From positions 1-24,835 of the IMG/VR virus record IMGVR_UViG_3300025891_000008: a stretch of DNA of 24,835 nt, one strand, 5' to 3'. The notes beneath the pieces are model-generated. The model was not told where the DNA came from. It saw only the letters and a program-made list of their open reading frames with translations, and made no database searches. Below, piece by piece: positions 21,695-24,835 of this stretch. This DNA comes from a virus. A program made the position numbers and the translations under genes. Every line of letters begins with the position of its first letter. Position 1 is the stretch's first letter.

Positions 21695-22188
21695 TCCAAC
21701 ACCGTCGGGATGGTGCCTAGCGTCAGGTCGAGCGGCGCGAAAGCCTCGGCTTCGGGATACCGGAGCGCGTCGCGGCTAGCGATCTCCAGGCCGTAGAACC
21801 CTGACCCCTTGGGCACGTCGTTGACCTCGAACGTGAACCCGCAGTACGCCTCGTTCAGCGCGTCCCCGCCGTCGATCAACTCCAGACCGGTCGAGACCAG
21901 TGCGCCCACGCCGATGACCGCTCCGGACGCGTCGAGCACCGCCACCTGGGCACCGTCTGCATGGTCCTCGTATCCCGTCTTGACGAGACACGTCCCGTGC
22001 TGAGCGTTGTTGCCAGCCCGCAGGTTGGCGGTGAAGTCGAGCTCGACCGCGACGGTACCCGCAACGGTGCCGGTGGCGACGCTCGGCGTTGGGCTGGGGC
22101 TAGATGCCGGAACGTCCTCGCCGCCCGTCCCGCACGCGGCCAGGAGCGAAACGGCGACCGCCACCGCCGCAGTAGAGATGCGCTTCAT
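21691..22188 (-). CDS. Secreted lipoprotein, putative moron 3
   Basis: A 165-residue leftward protein converging on the integrase. Signal sequence KRISTAAVAVAVSLLAAC with lipobox LLAAC and lipid-modified Cys19, then a Ser/Pro/Thr linker (about 20-35) and a beta-rich mature domain (about 40-165) with two cysteines (GTCLVKT and AYCGFTFEV). ATG 22188 has a clear AGGAGGAC ribosome-binding site six bases upstream, so the longer 178-residue frame is rejected. FxxTA...VKTGYEDHADGAQVAVLDASG looks like a small extracellular beta-sandwich. It lies next to the lysogeny genes, a typical spot for genes expressed in the lysogen. Role unknown; exclusion or host-envelope modification is possible. Confidence 0.8.
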   Translation of the reverse strand: MKRISTAAVAVAVSLLAACGTGGEDVPASSPSPTPSVATGTVAGTVAVELDFTANLRAGNNAQHGTCLVKTGYEDHADGAQVAVLDASGAVIGVGALVSTGLELIDGGDALNEAYCGFTFEVNDVPKGSGFYGLEIASRDALRYPEAEAFAPLDLTLGTIPTVLD

Positions 22189-22325
22189 GCTGTCCTCCTG
22201 TTGGTGTGTGCTGCGGCCTACGGCCACCTCGACCCTCGCTTGACATGGGCATCGACCGGGTGCCGGGGAGCGTCGCCTGCGCGTGTCTAGGGCATACCGT
22301 CCTTAAGCGCGACGGTCAGGCGTTG

Positions 22326-22353
22326 GCACTGTCACCGCAGCGTGTGACAGTGC
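22326..22353. promoter_or_regulatory. Perfect 10-bp inverted repeat (operator or hairpin)
   Basis: GCACTGTCAC (22326-22335) and GTGACAGTGC (22344-22353) are perfect inverted copies separated by eight bases, in the 237-base gap between the divergent lipoprotein (leftward) and the small gene at 22426. The 18-bp centre spacing fits a dimeric regulator. No T-run follows, so an operator is favoured over a terminator. Confidence 0.65.
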
Positions 22354-22394
22354 GTGCTAGGGGCGTGTGCGGCTGGGGCCGTGTAGGTACCTGA

Positions 22395-22416
22395 ACCCCT
22401 GGCGACCTCTAGGGGT
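22395..22416 (+). promoter_or_regulatory. Short inverted repeat before the 22426 start
   Basis: ACCCCT (22395-22400) and AGGGGT (22411-22416) flank ten bases just before the small gene. AGGGG at 22411-22415 may also serve as its ribosome-binding site, so pairing would hide it. Support is modest. Confidence 0.4.
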
Positions 22417-22425
22417 GCAGTCCAC

Positions 22426-22605
22426 ATGTCCGCATTCGAGCTTGCCCGGCGCTTCGGTATCCGCATCGTCGAGGTGGACGACCTGCCCATCCCGGTCATC
22501 TACCTCCGCAAGTACGGCATCGCCCTGGTGGACGCCGACCTCACTCCTGAGACTCGGGCGGCTGCGGCGGACTGGCTTCTAGGGGCGGTGGCGTCTCGGA
22601 TGTGA
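22426..22605 (+). CDS. 59-residue protein resembling the N-terminus of ImmA/IrrE-type proteins
   Basis: MSAFELARRFGIRIVEVDDLPI..., then YLRKYGIALVDADLTPETRAAAADWLLGA. This follows the start of ImmA-like metallopeptidases (ARR.GIRVVE..L....I.LD..LTPE.RRA.LAHELGH), but the HExxH is replaced by AADWLLGA, so no catalytic zinc site remains. It could be a non-catalytic ImmA-like anti-repressor that binds the repressor, or simply similar by chance. It converges with the repressor gene, overlapping its 3' end by 65 bases, an unusual arrangement. The ATG follows AGGGG at about ten bases. Confidence 0.5.
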   Translation: MSAFELARRFGIRIVEVDDLPIPVIYLRKYGIALVDADLTPETRAAAADWLLGAVASRM

Positions 22606-22993
22606 TCACGTCCTCTGCCTCTTCCCCGACTGTGCCCATGGCCGCGCTCGCCGCGGCCCGGTTGGTGGTGGCGGCGTTTCCATCGCCCCTCACCCCTCTC
22701 TCGGTCAGGCGCGCCTCGAGCTCGTCGAGTAGCGCGCGGTCGTTGTAGGCGATCAGGGGGCGGTCGGAGGCCATGGCGGTCCCGACCTTTCGCCAGTCGC
22801 CGCCGCTTGACGGCCACAGGGTGTGCACGGCCGCCGCGAGCCTGTCCTCACGGACGAGCACGCCGGCTTCGATGTGCGACCACGTCGCCGCGTTGACTTC
22901 CGCCGCGCGGTAGGCGGCGGACTTGGTGCGATAGCGCCGCTTGCGCTCGGCCTCGACCAGTGCGCCCAGCGTCGCCCGTTCTTCGTCAGTCAT
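22541..22993 (-). CDS. Immunity repressor candidate (HTH)
   Basis: A 150-residue leftward protein. Residues about 3-62 (TDEERATLGALVEAERKRRYRTKSAAYRAAEVNAATWSHIEAGVLVREDRL) read as a helix-turn-helix domain of the XRE-like type, with the recognition helix near AATWSHIEAG; residues about 75-150 are Asp/Glu/Pro/Ala-rich and possibly an oligomerisation or flexible tail. It is divergent from the Cro-like gene at 23170, with phased repeats between them, the usual layout of a lysogeny switch. Starts at ATG 22993 or GTG 22999. A TATAGA -10-like element at 23036-23031 would give a leader of about 25-30 bases. It should silence the rightward early genes. Confidence 0.75.
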   Translation of the reverse strand: MTDEERATLGALVEAERKRRYRTKSAAYRAAEVNAATWSHIEAGVLVREDRLAAAVHTLWPSSGGDWRKVGTAMASDRPLIAYNDRALLDELEARLTERGVRGDGNAATTNRAAASAAMGTVGEEAEDVITSETPPPLEASPPQPPESQE

Positions 22994-23010
22994 GCTCACC
23001 CCGGAAGCGT

Positions 23011-23050
23011 CTCAGAAACACCTAGGAACATCTATAGGCCCCTAGGAACA
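23011..23050 (-). promoter_or_regulatory. Left phased operator array with -10 element for the repressor
   Basis: On the minus strand, 10-base units run without gaps: TGTTCCTAGG at 23050-23041 and 23030-23021 (exact), a 7/10 match at 23020-23011, and at 23040-23031 a unit replaced by CCTATAGA, whose TATAGA (23036-23031) resembles a -10 box. Repressor binding here should cover the promoter of its own gene. Confidence 0.75.
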
Positions 23051-23122
23051 CATCCCACCACCGATGTGACCTGCGCGAATCCCATGGATGTGCTTCTGCA
23101 CGTCATCGACTTGCGTTCCTGA

Positions 23123-23162
23123 TGTTGCTAGGTGTTGCCAAGTGTTCCTAGGTGTGGTTAGG
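23123..23162 (+). promoter_or_regulatory. Right phased operator array before the Cro-like gene
   Basis: Four contiguous 10-base units end seven bases before the ATG at 23170. The third (23143-23152) is an exact TGTTCCTAGG; the others match 9/10 (23123), 7/10 (23133) and 7/10 (23153). The last overlaps the AGGTGA ribosome-binding site. It has the same orientation relative to its gene as the left array. Confidence 0.75.
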
Positions 23163-23169
23163 TGAGCAC

Positions 23170-23424
23170 ATGCCCACACCAACGACCATCGAGATCCACG
23201 GGCCAGCGATCCGCGAGATCCGCGTCCGCTCCGGCATGGGAGTCGCCGAGCTCGCAGCCGCGGTCGGCGTCAACCGCCCGTACATCGCCAAGATCGAGCT
23301 GGGCCACTCCCGCAAGGTGAGCCCCAAGGTCTTCAACGCGCTCATCGCAGCGCTCACCATCAACGACCGGCGTGCGATCATCGCGAACCCCTACGGCGCC
23401 GATGGCGTCGCCGAGGTGGCCTGA
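23170..23424 (+). CDS. Cro-like HTH DNA-binding protein
   Basis: An 84-residue protein. Residues about 12-60 (IREIRVRSGMGVAELAAAVGVNRPYIAKIELGHSRKVSPKVFNALIAAL) are a clear XRE helix-turn-helix with the turn at AVGVN and recognition helix RPYIAKIE. Starts at ATG 23170, with AGGTGA a few bases upstream lying inside the phased array. It is the first rightward gene past the repressor, and its product should turn the switch toward lytic growth or repress the repressor. Stop overlaps the next ATG (TGATG), so it leads the early operon. Confidence 0.82.
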   Translation: MPTPTTIEIHGPAIREIRVRSGMGVAELAAAVGVNRPYIAKIELGHSRKVSPKVFNALIAALTINDRRAIIANPYGADGVAEVA

Positions 23425-23639
23425 TGACCACCCCGATCGCCCCCGTCTCGTTCTCCTACGAGACCGCAGAGGCCGCTACCGGGATCTCCGCGCGCAACAT
23501 CCGCCGCGCTGTCGACGCCGGGGACATCACCGTGCGCTACCCGGTGATCGACGGCCGCCAGACGACCAAGCCCGTGATCCTCCGCGACGAGCTCTACGCG
23601 TGGATCGCCCGTGGCGCAACGGAGCGGAGGGCCTCATGA
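23424..23639 (+). CDS. Excisionase-like HTH protein
   Basis: A 71-residue protein with FSYETAEAATGISARNIRRAVDAGDITVRYPVIDGRQTTKPVILRDELYAWIARG, the helix-turn-helix-wing pattern of MerR/excisionase-type domains: a helix, GISARNIRRAVDAG (recognition helix), and a final hydrophobic D-ELYAWIAR. It starts at the base shared with the Cro-like stop. As an excisionase it would bend attP and direct the integrase towards excision; an early transcription regulator is the alternative. Its stop overlaps the next ATG (ATGA). Confidence 0.72.
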   Translation: MTTPIAPVSFSYETAEAATGISARNIRRAVDAGDITVRYPVIDGRQTTKPVILRDELYAWIARGATERRAS

Positions 23640-23941
23640 CCACCCTCGACCGTCCGCTCACCGGCCACCAGGTCGCAGACGCCCTGCGCACCCTGGCCGT
23701 GATGTTCGAGCACGGCGAGATCCCCACCCGCACCCACCCCACACAAGGCGTCCGGGTGTCGGTCCCGCTCGCTTCCGAGGCGTCGGTCCGTGAGGTCGCC
23801 GTGCGCTGCGGCGTCGAGGTCCGCGACGAGAGCGGGTGGGTGAGTTGTGCGGTCCCGCTCGGGACGGGCACACTGCCGGACTCCAACGTGGCCGCCTACT
23901 CGGGCGCCGTGCAGGTCGCGTTCTTCGCGGGTGCCTCATGA
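23636..23941 (+). CDS. Hypothetical early protein, 101 residues
   Basis: ATG overlaps the excisionase-like stop (ATGA). Contains a helix (GHQVADALRTLAVMFEHGEI), a strand RVSVPLA, then EVAVRCGVEVRD and a C-terminal beta stretch VQVAFFAGAS. No family recognised; the strand-loop pattern has no catalytic motif. Its last residues AFFAGA are repeated in the next gene at the DNA level. Likely an early function expressed after induction. Confidence 0.6.
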   Translation: MTTLDRPLTGHQVADALRTLAVMFEHGEIPTRTHPTQGVRVSVPLASEASVREVAVRCGVEVRDESGWVSCAVPLGTGTLPDSNVAAYSGAVQVAFFAGAS

Positions 23942-24264
23942 CCATCACCCTGTCGGCCGCGCTGTTCTACGCAGGCCAGCGCCAGGCCGCATCCGTCTCC
24001 CTGATCCGTGAGGGCATGGTCGTCGCGGCGAGGGTGCGCGTCCGCCAGCCGAGGCCGGGCGTCGCTCACGACCGGCTCGCCGCGTTCTTCGCGGGTGCCC
24101 GCCAGGTTGTGTCGGCCAAGACCGCCGCCGCGCATCACACCGAAGCCGTCGCCGACCGACACCCGAGCCTCCGGGGCGATCCCCTGTCCCCGGACGTGGT
24201 GGCGTTGGTCGAGCTGATCCGGCCCGCGGGTGTGGACCGTGGCCCGTGGGGCGGTGTCGCGTGA
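23938..24264 (+). CDS. Hypothetical early protein, 108 residues
   Basis: ATG at 23938 overlaps the previous stop. Begins TITLSAALFYAGQRQAASVSLIREGMVVAARVRV, then AAFFAGARQVVSAKTAAAHHTEAVADRHP, with a C-terminal LIRPAGVDRGPWGG. No function is evident. It shares the AFFAGA string with the preceding protein. Stop overlaps the next GTG start (GTGA). Confidence 0.6.
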   Translation: MTITLSAALFYAGQRQAASVSLIREGMVVAARVRVRQPRPGVAHDRLAAFFAGARQVVSAKTAAAHHTEAVADRHPSLRGDPLSPDVVALVELIRPAGVDRGPWGGVA

Positions 24265-24467
24265 GCCTCTACTCCTACAAGGCGTCCTGGGAGATCGACA
24301 CCCACGACTACCCGTTCTATGCGCTGGTCATGGCGACGATGCGCAGGGCGGACACGGACAATCTGGCTCTGCTGCAGAAGGCGTTCCCGTCGACGTGGAC
24401 TGAGTTGCAGGAGCGCTACAACGCGCCCGGCGGACTGCTCCCCGGCGAGATCGAGATCCCCCGATGA
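24261..24467 (+). CDS. Hypothetical early protein, 68 residues
   Basis: GTG start at 24261 in a GTGA overlap. SLYSYKASWEIDTHDYPFYALVMATMRRADTDNLALLQKAFPSTWTELQERYNAPGG resembles small actinophage early proteins of unknown function: two helices with aromatic residues. Its stop overlaps the next gene start (ATGA). No motif supports a specific role. Confidence 0.65.
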   Translation: MSLYSYKASWEIDTHDYPFYALVMATMRRADTDNLALLQKAFPSTWTELQERYNAPGGLLPGEIEIPR

Positions 24468-24835
24468 CCCCCGCCGTGCAGGACACCCTCGACTGGACCC
24501 CGCGCCCAGCGGACCCGACCCGCCCTCCGCGTGACACCACCGCGAACCTGCGGGCGGTCCACACGGACTGGCGGCCCTCCCGGGTCGAGGCCCGGCAGGT
24601 CATCCGCGTCGCGATCCACGAATGCGCACGCCGCAACAACGGCCGGGTGCACGTGAGCCTGTTCCGCCACCTGCTCACGCCTCTGGTGCCCCCGGCCGCG
24701 ATCGGTGCGGCAGTCGTCGGGTGGACCACCAAGGGCTACCTCGAGCTGACGGACGAGGTGCTGCCCATGGGCGGGACCGCCGGTAACGCGACGAAGCGGT
24801 CGCCGGTCCGCAGGCTCGTCACCGCCATCCCACCC
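24464..24835 (+). CDS. Early protein, truncated by window end
   Basis: ATG at 24464 overlaps the previous stop; the frame is open for 124 codons to the last base of the window, so only the N-terminal part is seen. Residues about 12-30 are a Pro/Asp/Thr linker; about 45-100 (EARQVIRVAIHECARRNNGRVHVSLFRHLL...AAVVGWTTKGYLEL) suggest a helical domain followed by a winged-helix-like strand pair. DNA binding is a guess from this pattern. It ends with basic residues (ATKRSPVRRL) and continues past the window. Confidence 0.65.
   Translation, partial: MTPAVQDTLDWTPRPADPTRPPRDTTANLRAVHTDWRPSRVEARQVIRVAIHECARRNNGRVHVSLFRHLLTPLVPPAAIGAAVVGWTTKGYLELTDEVLPMGGTAGNATKRSPVRRLVTAIPP

Noticed and set aside
22240-22270. 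TTGACA at 22240 as a -35 promoter element
   Set aside because: No -10-like hexamer at 16-19 bases downstream; probably coincidental.
23011-23162. CRISPR array
   Set aside because: Units are 10 bases with no spacers and lie in a divergent promoter region; operator array fits better.

Overview
This window is a G+C-rich, gene-dense segment of a temperate siphovirus infecting an actinobacterium (Actinomycetota; nothing visible narrows the genus). The evidence is the base composition, GTG starts, GTGA/ATGA/TGATG coupled stop-start junctions, and an HK97-type head plus long-tail gene order. A phage attachment site built on the 3' part of a tRNA-Thr gene, followed by a tyrosine integrase, lies in the middle of phage genes. 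That arrangement fits the unintegrated phage genome rather than a prophage, which would be split at this site.

Layout. (1) 34-7437, rightward: DNA packaging and head genes (small-terminase candidate, large terminase, portal, MuF-like protein, scaffold, major capsid) and the head-tail connector block, including a 59-residue zinc-ribbon-like protein. (2) 7956-15331: tail tube, tail assembly chaperones with a probable -1 frameshift, tape measure, distal tail protein and minor tail proteins; 16122-17129 is one more fibre-like protein. (3) 17180-19484: lysis region with two membrane proteins, an M15-type endolysin with a strong internal start site, a holin candidate and two micro-ORFs, closed by a terminator. 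(4) 19559-20141, leftward: a three-gene operon with a ribbon-helix-helix protein, preceded by a duplicated operator-like repeat. (5) 20240-21694: attP with candidate integrase arm sites, then the integrase. (6) 21691-23424: a lipoprotein and the lysogeny switch (leftward HTH repressor against rightward Cro-like HTH protein). (7) 23424-24835: an excisionase-like protein and early hypothetical genes; the last runs off the window.

Three leftward genes for exported proteins interrupt the rightward programme: lipoproteins at 7434-7862 and 21691-22188, and a secreted HEFGH metalloprotease at 15381-16061. All look like morons (lysogenic-conversion or superinfection-exclusion candidates). At each, the leftward unit ends in a stop codon sharing bases with the stop of the rightward phage gene it meets.

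The most striking non-coding structure is the switch at 23011-23162. The 10-mer TGTTCCTAGG and variants are laid out at an exact 10-bp period in two arrays, one facing each divergent gene, with a TATAGA -10-like element replacing one unit of the left array. This suggests a repressor that loads along one face of the helix. All functional statements rest on reading the sequence and recalled family features; no searches were run.
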